Below are positions 1 through 7,741 of a stretch of DNA of 64,000 nucleotides, in pieces (positions within the stretch are counted from its first letter, which is position 1; the number at the start of each line of letters is the position of its first letter). The notes beneath the pieces were generated by a model that saw only the letters and a program-made list of their open reading frames with translations, searched no databases and was not told the origin of the DNA. The stretch spans positions 310,001 through 374,000 of the forward strand of contig JAJDYW010000041.1 of assembly GCA_022824925.1 (NCBI GenBank), given 5' to 3'. A program made the translations under genes and the position numbers. The stretch is from Dehalococcoidia bacterium. GTDB lineage: Bacteria; Chloroflexota; Dehalococcoidia; Tepidiformales; Tepidiformaceae.

Positions 1-677
1 CCATCGGCGAGAATGCCGGCGAAGTCGGCGGCGGGGTCGCGCAGGGCCGCGTCGCTGAAGTCGATGACGCCGGCGAGGCGGCCGTGGCGCTCGATGATGT
101 GGTCGAACCAGAGGTCGTTGTGGACGAGGCGCGGGGGCGGGTCGAAGCCGTCCTGGACGTAGCGCGTGAAGCCGCTATCGACGGCTACGCGGAGGGTGGC
201 GGAGAGGCGGGGGAAGACGCGCATGCGGACCTCTTCGAGCCAGTCACGGGGGTCGGGGACGTGCTCGGGGAGGGGGGCGCCGAGGGCCTCCGCGGCCTGT
301 TCCGGGGGAAATTCGTGGAGGGCCGTGAGGAACCGGGCGATCTCGCGGGCGATGTTCCCGCCGCCGGGGCCAAAGAGGGTGACGCGCCGCAGGCCCTGCC
401 CCTCGATGACGGGATAGCCGGCGAAGGGGCGGCCATCCCACTCGCCGACCCACTCGGGGACGGGAACGGGGGCGGGGAGGTGGGGGGCGAGGAGGGGGAG
501 GAGGCGCATCTCGCCTTGGAGGAGGCGGGCGTCGTTGGGGGTGCGGGGGAAGCGGAAGACGCGGTCGCCGTGGGCGAAGGTCCAGTGGGACCAGCCGTGC
601 TCCAGGGGCCGGACGGGGGCCTCTTCGAGGTCGGGGAACGTCTGGTGGATGGCTTCGGCGGCTTCGCGGGCTTCCAT
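1..677 (-). CDS. Aminoglycoside phosphotransferase-family protein (3' end outside window)
   Basis: The minus-strand frame opens with ATG at 677 and runs open off the left edge, giving about 225 residues. It carries the kinase-like catalytic loop LVHNDLWFDH near residue 185 and the metal-binding IDFSDA motif near residue 205, the hallmarks of the APH/choline-kinase family, which phosphorylates small hydroxyl substrates using ATP. The N-lobe contains GWSHWTFAHGDRVFRFPR, consistent with the nucleotide-binding strand pair. The substrate cannot be read from sequence; antibiotic resistance should not be assumed. It is divergent from coaE with only 25 bp between the two starts, so their promoters overlap around the TTCTAGAA palindrome at 689-696. 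Confidence 0.8.
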   Translation of the reverse strand, partial: MEAREAAEAIHQTFPDLEEAPVRPLEHGWSHWTFAHGDRVFRFPRTPNDARLLQGEMRLLPLLAPHLPAPVPVPEWVGEWDGRPFAGYPVIEGQGLRRVTLFGPGGGNIAREIARFLTALHEFPPEQAAEALGAPLPEHVPDPRDWLEEVRMRVFPRLSATLRVAVDSGFTRYVQDGFDPPPRLVHNDLWFDHIIERHGRLAGVIDFSDAALRDPAADFAGILAD

Positions 678-691
678 GCGGTTCGGGGTTC

Positions 692-697
692 TAGAAT
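692..697 (+). promoter_or_regulatory. -10 hexamer of leaderless coaE
   Basis: TAGAAT ends 5 nt before the GTG at 703, with no ribosome binding site between. The expected transcription start is at or next to the start codon. The hexamer lies in a palindrome (TTCTAGAA), so it may also offer a -10 to the divergent gene. Confidence 0.55.
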
Positions 698-702
698 ACG
701 GC

Positions 703-1365
703 GTGCCTCTCTTACTCGGCGTCACCGGCTCGATCGCGGCGGGCAAGAGCCTGCTCTGCACGCACTTGGCGGAGGCGCACGGCGCCGTCCACGTCGACGC
801 GGATCGCGAGGTCCACCGCATGTACGCGCCGGACACGCCCGGCTTCGAGCGGGTGGTGGCGGAGTTCGGCGAGGAGATCGTGGGCGCGGACGGCGTCATC
901 GACCGGCGCGTGCTCGGGGGGATGGTATTCGGGAAGCCGGAGCGGATGGAGGCCCTGCGGACGGCCATCGGGGACATCCCGGCGTACTTCCTGGCGCTGC
1001 TGGAGCGCTGGCGGGAGGAGCTTCCCGGGGACGGAGTCGGGGTGCTGGAGGCAGTCAACCTGCTGGAGCGCGACTACATGACGAAGGCGGACGCGGCCTG
1101 GCTGGTGGTGACGGCGGACGAGACGGCGATCACGCGGCTGATGGAGACGCGCTCGCTCTCGCGGGAGGAGGCGGAGCAGCGGCTGGCCTCGGCGCGGGAC
1201 TGGCGCGAGCGGGCGCCCGCGGCGGACCGCATCTTCCACAACGACGGCACGCAGGAGGCCTACCTGGCGGCGGTCGACGAGGCCATCGCAGAGACGGTCG
1301 AGGCGCACCGGGCGGGCGCGCTGCCGCGGCCGCGCTGGTACGAGTCGCAGGGCTCGGGGGCGTAG
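703..1365 (+). CDS. coaE: Dephospho-CoA kinase
   Basis: Last step of coenzyme A synthesis: ATP-dependent phosphorylation of dephospho-CoA. From the GTG at 703 the protein is 220 residues and begins with the P-loop GVTGSIAAGKS at residues 5-15, followed by the family signature VDADREVHRMY near residue 32. Length matches the family (about 200). An in-frame ATG lies at 676, but GTG 703 puts the P-loop at the usual position and sits 5 nt after a TAGAAT hexamer, so a leaderless start is preferred. The C-terminal ADRIFHNDGT matches the usual 'D.vI.N.gs' helix start. The gene stands alone, convergent with the RdgB-like gene. Confidence 0.88.
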   Translation: MPLLLGVTGSIAAGKSLLCTHLAEAHGAVHVDADREVHRMYAPDTPGFERVVAEFGEEIVGADGVIDRRVLGGMVFGKPERMEALRTAIGDIPAYFLALLERWREELPGDGVGVLEAVNLLERDYMTKADAAWLVVTADETAITRLMETRSLSREEAEQRLASARDWRERAPAADRIFHNDGTQEAYLAAVDEAIAETVEAHRAGALPRPRWYESQGSGA

Positions 1366-1368
1366 GGC

Positions 1369-1947
1369 TCAGCCGAGGCGCTTGATCAGGGGCTTGACGG
1401 CCTTGCCCCGGTGGCCGAGGCGGTGGCGGTCGTCGTCGTCGAGCTCGGCGAGGGTCTTGCCGTTCAGGATCTGGGTGACGGCGTCGAGCCCGTAGCCGCC
1501 TTCGCCGCGGGGCTCCATCGGTATCTCGCACTCGATGATGGACATCGACACGGCGACGTTCGCGTCGCCGGGGACGGCGAGGGCGGCGGCGGCGCGTCCG
1601 ACGGTGATGCGCTGGCCGACCGGGGTCTGGGCGAGGCGCTGGAGCAGGGCCTGGCAGCGCTCCGCGTCGGAGAGACCGGCGTGGAAGGTCTCGGTGAGGG
1701 CGCCGGGCTGGAGATCCATGGGGTAGACCTCGAGGCCCGCGCAGAGGGCAATGGCCATCTCGCCGGTGGCCTCGGAGCAGGCGCGGGCGCGGGCGGTGGC
1801 GCGGGCGGCGTAGTCGCCGCCGGGCGGGGACTCGGGAGGCGCCTCGGGGTCGACGCACGCCACGGGGGCGTCGGCGAGCAGGGCGCGCAGATCGGCGCGC
1901 TCGTCGGGGTCGGCGGAGGCGAGGACGAGGCGGGGCAGGTCAGTCAT
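1369..1947 (-). CDS. Divergent RdgB/HAM1-like protein, probable pseudo-enzyme
   Basis: 192 residues, the usual size of non-canonical purine NTP pyrophosphatases, which hydrolyse dITP/XTP to monophosphates. The C-terminal half is recognisable: GEGGYGLDAV near residue 147 corresponds to GFGYDP, and GHRGKAVKPL near residue 183 to SHRGKA. The N-terminal substrate motif (normally SxNxxK) reads SADPDER, and the catalytic DDSGL motif reads LCAGL, so the conserved Lys and general-base Asp are missing. It may bind nucleotides without hydrolysis or act on something else. It ends 3 nt from the coaE stop, on the opposite strand. Confidence 0.6.
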   Translation of the reverse strand: MTDLPRLVLASADPDERADLRALLADAPVACVDPEAPPESPPGGDYAARATARARACSEATGEMAIALCAGLEVYPMDLQPGALTETFHAGLSDAERCQALLQRLAQTPVGQRITVGRAAAALAVPGDANVAVSMSIIECEIPMEPRGEGGYGLDAVTQILNGKTLAELDDDDRHRLGHRGKAVKPLIKRLG

Positions 1948-2006
1948 GCGCGCATCGTGACGGCGGCGGGAGGATCACGCAACGGGGGCGGCGCGGAGGC
2001 CATTCG

Positions 2007-2036
2007 TTGACCGGTTCCACACAGCGCGACGATCAT
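2007..2036 (+). promoter_or_regulatory. Promoter of the CapA-like gene
   Basis: TTGACC at 2007-2012 and GATCAT at 2031-2036 are separated by 18 nt, and the -10 ends 6 nt before the ATG at 2043. This arrangement predicts a leaderless transcript and favours ATG 2043 over the in-frame TTG at 2007, which is itself part of the -35. Confidence 0.6.
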
Positions 2037-2042
2037 GGTCGG

Positions 2043-3902
2043 ATGCGCGCCGACGGGCCGGTCAACGAAAAAGCGGAACCGCCCCGGCCGGCACGCGGCC
2101 GGTGGCTGGCGCGGCAGGCCGCGTTCTCCTCGCTGCTCATCGTGGCGGCGTGCATCGGAGCGCTGGCCGTGCTGCTGGTCGACCGGTCCGGGGACGAGGA
2201 CTCGGCGCCACAACCGGCCCCGACGGCCTCCGTCACCGCGGCCGAACCGACGCCCGCGCCGACCTCCCCGGCGGCGACCACGCCGGAGGACACGGCAGCG
2301 GCCTCACCAACGGCCATGGCCATGCCGGAGAAGGTGACGTACTCGGGGGACGTCCCGGCGGACCTCGCCGGCCCGAACCTGGTGGCGGCCGAGGACGCCA
2401 CGGACCTGGCGTTCCTGCCGGGCGGGGCGGAGGTCTACCGCATCATGCGGCGCTACTACGTACCGGTGGCGGCAATGGGGGTGGGGGTGGACGCGCTCAC
2501 CCGCACACAGCTGGAGGACCTGGCGCGCGGGGCGATCACGGACTGGGCGGAAGTCGGGGGCATCGCCGGGCCGGTGCGCGCTCTTGCCGTCGCGCCGGGG
2601 GAGGGGAACGGAGCGATGGCCACGTTCGCGCCAGCCGCCCCGGCGGAGACGTTCGCCACGTACGAGGAGCTGCTGGCGGCGATGACGATGGGCTCGGGCG
2701 CGTGGGCGTTCGTTCCGATCGAGGAGGTGGGGCCGGCGGTGACGGCGATCTCGGTCGACGGAATCGACCTCGTGCGGGGGCGGGGGGATCCCGGCGAGTG
2801 GCCGTTCGTGGACGCAGTCACGCTGGTGGCGCTGACGGAAGAGGGGCGGATGGCGGCGGCGGCGCTGGCACTGGAGCACTCGGCGCCGCTGCCGGAGCCG
2901 GTCACGGTGATCGCGACGGGTGACATCCTGCAGTCGCGCTGCTCGCTCACGCAGATCCGGGCGACGGGGGACTGGGGGGCGGCGCTGCGCGGGCCGGTGG
3001 GCGAGTACCTCGCCTCGGCGGACCTGACGCTGGGGTCGGTGGACGGCAGTATCCAGGACATCGCGGAGCCGCTGGGGTGCTTCGACCACATCAACCTGAG
3101 CTCGCCGCCGGAGGTGATCGAGGCGCTCACGCTCTCGGGGTTCGACGAGGTGACGGTCGCGACGAACCACGTGTTCGACTGCGGGGCGGAGGCGTGCGGG
3201 GCGGACGCCTTCCTGCGGACGATCGAGCTGCTGGAGGAGGCGGGGATCGCCGTGGTGGGCGGGGGGGAGAACCTGGAGGAGGCGCTGGCGCCGGCGATCT
3301 TCACGGTGGGGGAGACGACGTTCGGCGTCCTCGGGTTCGACGACGTGGCGGCCTGGGCGTTCGAGGCGGAGGAGGACAGCCCCGGAACGGCGCCGCTCGA
3401 CGACGACTACACGGAGGAAAACGCCTCGGGCGGGCCCGCTTACTTCCAACCGGCTTCGCAGCTGGGACTGGAGCGTTTCCGGGCACGCATCGCGGCGCTG
3501 GCGGAAGAGGTCGATGTCGTCATCGTGCAGGTGCAGACGGGGACGGAGGACACGCACGACCCCAGCCCGCGCAGCATCAAGGCGCTGCGGGCGGCGGTGG
3601 AGGCGGGCGCGGAGCTGGTGGTGGGGAACCAGGCGCACCACGTGCAGGCGGTCGAGCCGGGGGCGGAGGCGTTCATCGCCTATGCGCTGGGGAACTTCAT
3701 CTACGACCAGACGCGCCTCGAGGGGCACATGCAGGGGTACCTGCTGGAGGCGACGTTCTGGGGGGAGCGGCTGGCCAACCTGCGGCTCGTGCCGTACGTG
3801 ATCCACGACCTGTACCGGCCGGTGTTCGCCGAGGGCGCGGTGCGGGCGAAGATCCTCAACGACGTGTTCGCCGCGTCGATGCGGCTGGCCACGGGGCAGT
3901 AA
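2043..3902 (+). CDS. Membrane-anchored PBP-like/CapA metallophosphatase fusion protein
   Basis: About 619 residues. Order: short basic cytoplasmic tail; one membrane segment (about 27-48, SLLIVAACIGALAVLLV); a Thr/Pro/Ala linker to about 105; a phosphate-binding-protein-like segment with LTRTQLEDLARGAITDWAEVGG near 155-175, resembling PstS-type proteins; then a CapA/PgsA domain from about 285 with VIATGDI, VDGSIQ, TNHVFDCG, QTGTED and VGNQAHHVQ. CapA-domain proteins are linked to poly-gamma-glutamate or other polymers and have a calcineurin-like fold. The domains face outside the cell. The ligand and polymer are unknown. It is not beside other capsule genes. Confidence 0.72.
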   Translation: MRADGPVNEKAEPPRPARGRWLARQAAFSSLLIVAACIGALAVLLVDRSGDEDSAPQPAPTASVTAAEPTPAPTSPAATTPEDTAAASPTAMAMPEKVTYSGDVPADLAGPNLVAAEDATDLAFLPGGAEVYRIMRRYYVPVAAMGVGVDALTRTQLEDLARGAITDWAEVGGIAGPVRALAVAPGEGNGAMATFAPAAPAETFATYEELLAAMTMGSGAWAFVPIEEVGPAVTAISVDGIDLVRGRGDPGEWPFVDAVTLVALTEEGRMAAAALALEHSAPLPEPVTVIATGDILQSRCSLTQIRATGDWGAALRGPVGEYLASADLTLGSVDGSIQDIAEPLGCFDHINLSSPPEVIEALTLSGFDEVTVATNHVFDCGAEACGADAFLRTIELLEEAGIAVVGGGENLEEALAPAIFTVGETTFGVLGFDDVAAWAFEAEEDSPGTAPLDDDYTEENASGGPAYFQPASQLGLERFRARIAALAEEVDVVIVQVQTGTEDTHDPSPRSIKALRAAVEAGAELVVGNQAHHVQAVEPGAEAFIAYALGNFIYDQTRLEGHMQGYLLEATFWGERLANLRLVPYVIHDLYRPVFAEGAVRAKILNDVFAASMRLATGQ

Positions 3903-3940
3903 CGGGCGGCTAGCGGCGGGATCGCGCAGAATCGACCGCC

Positions 3941-4342
3941 ATGCGCATCTTCTTCGACGTCGACGACACCATCATCACGTGGGACGTGAAGCTGCGTCCG
4001 GGGGTGGTGGAGGTGTTCGAGCGGCTGCGCGAGGAGGGCCACGAGGTGTACCTCTGGAGCGGGAACGGGCCGCGCTGGGAGATCGTGCGGCGCTTCGACC
4101 TGCACGAGCACATCCTCGACTGCTTCTGGAAGCCGCTGTACCGGCACCACGAGCGGCTGGAGGAGGTGGGGGTGCCGTTCACGCCGGACTACGTGATCGA
4201 CGACCACCAGGAGGTGATCGACGCCTTCCCGGGCGTGCGTATCGCCCCGCCGACCTACCCGCTGGAGAAGGACGGGGAGCTCTGGCGGGTGTACGACGCC
4301 ATCCAGGCGTACGTGGCGAACGCACAGGACGGAGCGGGGTAG
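3941..4342 (+). CDS. Small HAD-superfamily protein
   Basis: 133 residues. The N-terminal FFDVDDT (residues 4-10) is HAD motif I with the nucleophile Asp and general acid/base Asp. LWSGNG near residue 44 gives the motif II Ser, and DYVIDDHQEV near residue 84 supplies the acidic motif IV. The protein lacks a large cap, so it is a minimal HAD hydrolase; the substrate cannot be told. A CAGAAT hexamer lies 8 nt before the ATG. Its stop is 1 nt from the stop of the convergent pncB. Confidence 0.72.
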   Translation: MRIFFDVDDTIITWDVKLRPGVVEVFERLREEGHEVYLWSGNGPRWEIVRRFDLHEHILDCFWKPLYRHHERLEEVGVPFTPDYVIDDHQEVIDAFPGVRIAPPTYPLEKDGELWRVYDAIQAYVANAQDGAG

Positions 4343-4343
4343 C

Positions 4344-5684
4344 TCAGCCGCCCAGCTCGCGCACCAGGTTCCGGAGGCCATCCGAGAGGCGCACGGGGTA
4401 CTCCTCGCCGGTCGCGTCGAGGGCGCGCGCGGCCTCCGGGAGGCGCGCCGCGGCGGCGGCGCGCCGGCCGCGCAGGGCGTCGATCGGTTCCGGGGGAGCA
4501 AGGCGCTGGCCCGCAGCCATCACCTGCCGGAGGAGCGGCCGCCCGACGATGCCGGGCTCGCCTTCGAGGGCGATGGTGTCGGCGACGGCCTCGCCAGCGC
4601 GCTCCTCGCGGTAGACCTGCTTCACGCCGGGGAGGCTGACCTTGTCCGCGGAGCGCTTCATGACCGGGCCACGGGGGCCGTCCACGAGCTTGTAGATGGC
4701 CGAGAGCGAGGGGGCGTCGGCGCTGGTGCCGAGGCGCGTGCCCACGCCGAAGGCATCGATGGGAGCACCGCCGGCAAGGAGCTCGGCGATGCGGTACTCG
4801 TCGAGGTCGCCGGAGGCGAAGATGCGGACGTCCTCGCAGCCGGCGCCGTCGAGGATGGCGCGCACCTCGCGGGCGAGGCCGCCGAGGTCCCCGGAGTCGA
4901 GGCGCACGGCGCGGATGGCGATGCCCTCGGCGGTCAGCTCGCGGGCGACGGTAGCGGCTCGCCGGGCGCCCTCGATGGTGTCGTAGGTGTCGATGAGGAG
5001 GACAGCGTTGCCGGGGAAGTCGCGGGCGTAGGCGCGGAAGGCGTCGGACTCGTCGGCGAAGGAGAGGACGTAGGAGTGGGCCATGGTGCCGCTCAACTCG
5101 AGCCCGTAGAGCTGCCCGGCGAGCACGTTCGAGGTGGCGCTCGCGCCACCAACGGCGGAGGCGCGGGCGACGCGCAGGGCGGCGCCGGCGCCGTGATCGC
5201 GGCGGCCGGAGAAGTCGACGAAGGTGCGGTCGCCGCAGGCGATGGCGATGCGCGCGGCCTTGGTCGCGATCATCGTCTGGAAGGAGAGGGCGTTCAGGAG
5301 GAAGGTCTCGGCGATCTGCGCCTCGATGAGGGGGGCGGTGACTCGGAGGAGGGGCTCGCCGGCGAAGACGGCCTCGCCCTCGGGAACGGCCCAGACATCG
5401 CCGGTGAAGCGCAGGCGGGAGAGGGCGTCGAGGAAGGCTTCGTCGAACGTGCCCAGGGAGTGGAGGTAGGCGATGGCGTCGGCGCCGAAGACGAAGCGGT
5501 CCAGGTAGGCGACGGCGTCCTCGAGGCCACAGGCGACGAGGAATCCGCGGCCGGGCGGGAGGCGGCGCACGGAGAGCTCGAAGGTGGCGGGACCGGTCAT
5601 GCCGTGGGCGTGGTAGCTCGCCGCCATCGTGAGCTCGTACAGGTCGACGAAAGAGGCAGCGTTCTCGTCGTTCACCCAGGGCAT
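4344..5684 (-). CDS. pncB: Nicotinate phosphoribosyltransferase
   Basis: Preiss-Handler NAD salvage: nicotinate + PRPP (with ATP) to nicotinate mononucleotide. 446 residues from ATG 5684, the family's usual length. Motifs in order: FVDLYELTMA near the N-terminus, PPGRGFLVACGLEDAV, SGRRDHGAGAALRVARAS, GGASATSN, LSGTMAHSYV around the active-site His, RLDSGDLGGLA and FASGDLDEY of the phosphoribosyl-binding barrel, then FGVGTRLGTS. An in-frame start lies at 5705, but CATACT at 5691-5696 ends exactly 6 nt before ATG 5684, predicting a leaderless start there. Single-gene unit. Confidence 0.9.
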   Translation of the reverse strand: MPWVNDENAASFVDLYELTMAASYHAHGMTGPATFELSVRRLPPGRGFLVACGLEDAVAYLDRFVFGADAIAYLHSLGTFDEAFLDALSRLRFTGDVWAVPEGEAVFAGEPLLRVTAPLIEAQIAETFLLNALSFQTMIATKAARIAIACGDRTFVDFSGRRDHGAGAALRVARASAVGGASATSNVLAGQLYGLELSGTMAHSYVLSFADESDAFRAYARDFPGNAVLLIDTYDTIEGARRAATVARELTAEGIAIRAVRLDSGDLGGLAREVRAILDGAGCEDVRIFASGDLDEYRIAELLAGGAPIDAFGVGTRLGTSADAPSLSAIYKLVDGPRGPVMKRSADKVSLPGVKQVYREERAGEAVADTIALEGEPGIVGRPLLRQVMAAGQRLAPPEPIDALRGRRAAAAARLPEAARALDATGEEYPVRLSDGLRNLVRELGG

Positions 5685-5690
5685 GGGGGC

Positions 5691-5696
5691 AGTATG
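5691..5696 (-). promoter_or_regulatory. -10 hexamer of leaderless pncB
   Basis: On the minus strand CATACT, preceded by TG, is followed by GCCCCC and then the ATG at 5684. No ribosome binding site fits in this space. Confidence 0.55.
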
Positions 5697-5758
5697 CAGG
5701 GCCACCGGCGTCCCCCGCGCGGTGGTAGGCTCGGGTCACCATCCGGAGGCGACCCGAC

Positions 5759-7492
5759 ATGTACGACACCATCATCCGCGGCGGCACCGTGATCGACGGG
5801 CTGCGCACGCCGCGCTTCCGCGCCGACATCGGTATCAAGGACGGGAAGGTCGCCTCGATCGGGGGCATCCACAACGAGGAGGGCGCGCGCGTGATCGACG
5901 CCGAGGGGCTGATCGTGGCGCCCGGCTTCGTCGACCTGCACACGCACTACGACTCGCAGGTGTACTGGGACCCCTGGTGCTCGATCTCGGGCTGGCACGG
6001 CGTGACCTCGGTGGTGATCGGGAACTGCGGCTTCGGGTTCGCGCCGGTGCGGCGAGAGGACCAGGAGCGGGCAATGCTGACGATGGCTCGCAACGAGGCC
6101 GTGCCGATGGAGTCGATGCGGGAGGGGATGGCCTGGGACTGGGAGACGTATCCGGAGTTCCTCGACAGCCTGGAGCGGACGCCGAAGGGCGTGAACCTGC
6201 TCAGTTATGTCGGCTTGAACCCGCTGATGTCGTACGTGATGGGGCTGGAGGCGGCGAAGAGCCGCTCGGCAACCGAGGCGGAGCGGGCGGAGATGTGCCG
6301 CCTCTTCGAGGAAGCGCTGGAGGCGGGGGCCTGCGGGTTCTCCGTGCAGCTCGCGGGCGAGAACAGCGTGCAGCGGGACTACGACGGCACGCCCATGATC
6401 ACGGACTTGATGGCGGAGGAGGACCTGCTCGCCTTCGCGGGGGTGATGGGGAAGGTGGGGCGCGGGTTCGCGCAGATGACGGGACCTTTCGACGCGGCGG
6501 AGAAGGTGGCGGAGGTGAGCGGCCGCCCGGTGATCTGGAACCTGCTGGCGCCGGCCACCGACCAGCACGGCCAGAACACGCCTCCCCACCGGCTCATGAT
6601 CGAGAAGCTGGACGAGGCGAACGCAAGGGGCCTGCGCATCTTCGGGCAGGCGCTGACCGTGGACGTGGGCTTCGAGTTCAACCTGGAGGACTGGAACCTG
6701 TTCGACTCGAGCCCGATCTGGCGGCAGGTCACGCTGGGCACGCGCGAGGAGCGCATGGCGCGGATGCGCGATCCCGAGGTGCGGCAGGCGTTGCGGGACG
6801 AGTTCGACGCGGGCCACGGCCCAATCGCGGGCGGGGGCATCGAGTCGCAGATGAAGGCGGCGGGCGGGGGCGCGAACGTCTCCGGTATCGCGCAGCTCAC
6901 GGTGGAGGAGGTCGAGAGCCCGGAGTTGAAGGCGTACGAGGGGCTGGGGCTGGTCGAGGTCGCGGAGCGGGACGGGAAGCACATCATCGATGCGTTCCTG
7001 GACCTCTCGCTCGAGGACGACCTGCAGGCGACGTTCGTGACGCCGCCGCGCCCGACGGACCCGGAGGCGATGGCGGAGGTCGCGAACTCGTCGGTGGCGA
7101 TCCCGGGAGTCTCGGACGGGGGCGCGCACACGAAGTTCATCACGCTGGGGGCGTACCCGACGGAGTTCCTGGCGCGCTGGGTGCGGGACGCGGGGATCAT
7201 GGACCTGGAGCAGGCGCACTGGCGGCTCTCGGCGTATCCGGCACTGGCGGCGGGCTTCCGGGACCGGGGCTGCATCCGCGAGGGCGCTCCGGCGGACATC
7301 GTGGTGTACGACTACGAGAAGCTGGAGATGCTGCCCATCGAGAAGGCGTGGGACTTCCCCGCGGGCGCCTGGCGTCGCGTGCGCAAGGCGGAGGGCTACC
7401 GCTACACGCTCGTGAACGGCGAGGTCACGTTCGAGGACCGCGACTGCACGGGCGCGACGCCGGGGCAGCTGCTGCGGCACGGGTCGGCGTAG
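5759..7492 (+). CDS. N-acyl-D-amino-acid deacylase-like amidohydrolase
   Basis: 577 residues. Typical metal-dependent hydrolase layout: an N-terminal beta-sandwich strand (YDTIIRGGTVIDG), then VAPGFVDLHTHYD around residue 58 with the metal-binding HTH, IGNCGFGFAPVR, the SYVGLN segment, SDGGAHTKF near residue 457 with the catalytic Asp, and a C-terminal return to the sandwich (DIVVYDYEKL, YTLVNGEVTFEDR). This is the D-aminoacylase subgroup of the amidohydrolase superfamily. Many such proteins in environmental bacteria have unknown amide substrates. GGAGG lies 10 nt before the ATG and TAGGCT at about 5728 is a possible -10. Confidence 0.82.
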   Translation: MYDTIIRGGTVIDGLRTPRFRADIGIKDGKVASIGGIHNEEGARVIDAEGLIVAPGFVDLHTHYDSQVYWDPWCSISGWHGVTSVVIGNCGFGFAPVRREDQERAMLTMARNEAVPMESMREGMAWDWETYPEFLDSLERTPKGVNLLSYVGLNPLMSYVMGLEAAKSRSATEAERAEMCRLFEEALEAGACGFSVQLAGENSVQRDYDGTPMITDLMAEEDLLAFAGVMGKVGRGFAQMTGPFDAAEKVAEVSGRPVIWNLLAPATDQHGQNTPPHRLMIEKLDEANARGLRIFGQALTVDVGFEFNLEDWNLFDSSPIWRQVTLGTREERMARMRDPEVRQALRDEFDAGHGPIAGGGIESQMKAAGGGANVSGIAQLTVEEVESPELKAYEGLGLVEVAERDGKHIIDAFLDLSLEDDLQATFVTPPRPTDPEAMAEVANSSVAIPGVSDGGAHTKFITLGAYPTEFLARWVRDAGIMDLEQAHWRLSAYPALAAGFRDRGCIREGAPADIVVYDYEKLEMLPIEKAWDFPAGAWRRVRKAEGYRYTLVNGEVTFEDRDCTGATPGQLLRHGSA

Positions 7493-7495
7493 GGG

Positions 7496-7732
7496 TTACT
7501 CCGGACCGAAGAAGTCCTCAAGGGCGGCCAGCTGGCGTGACAGGGCCGGGCTGAGGTGCCGGCGTCTGGCCCTGAGCAGATCGCAGCTCTCGCGCAGACT
7601 GCCGACGAGGTCGCGCATGGCGTCTTCTGGAGTCCCTCCCTCACCGTATTGACCGACCAGATGGTCGAGCGCGAGCCACTTGCCGGGCGCTGGGCGAGAA
7701 AGCTCCAGTGGGACGGACGGGGTCTTACCCAT
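7496..7732 (-). CDS. Small antitoxin-like protein, function unknown
   Basis: 78 residues: LELSRPAPGKWLALDHLVGQYGEGGTPEDAMRDL, then a charged helix ending LSPALSRQLAALEDFFGPE. Small proteins of this pattern (beta strands followed by 'EDA..DL..SL' helices) resemble HicB-type antitoxins, but I see no DNA-binding domain and no toxin beside it. It starts 9 nt after the fabF stop on the same strand, so it is probably co-transcribed with fabF. Confidence 0.55.
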   Translation of the reverse strand: MGKTPSVPLELSRPAPGKWLALDHLVGQYGEGGTPEDAMRDLVGSLRESCDLLRARRRHLSPALSRQLAALEDFFGPE

Positions 7733-7741
7733 AGGCAGGCA

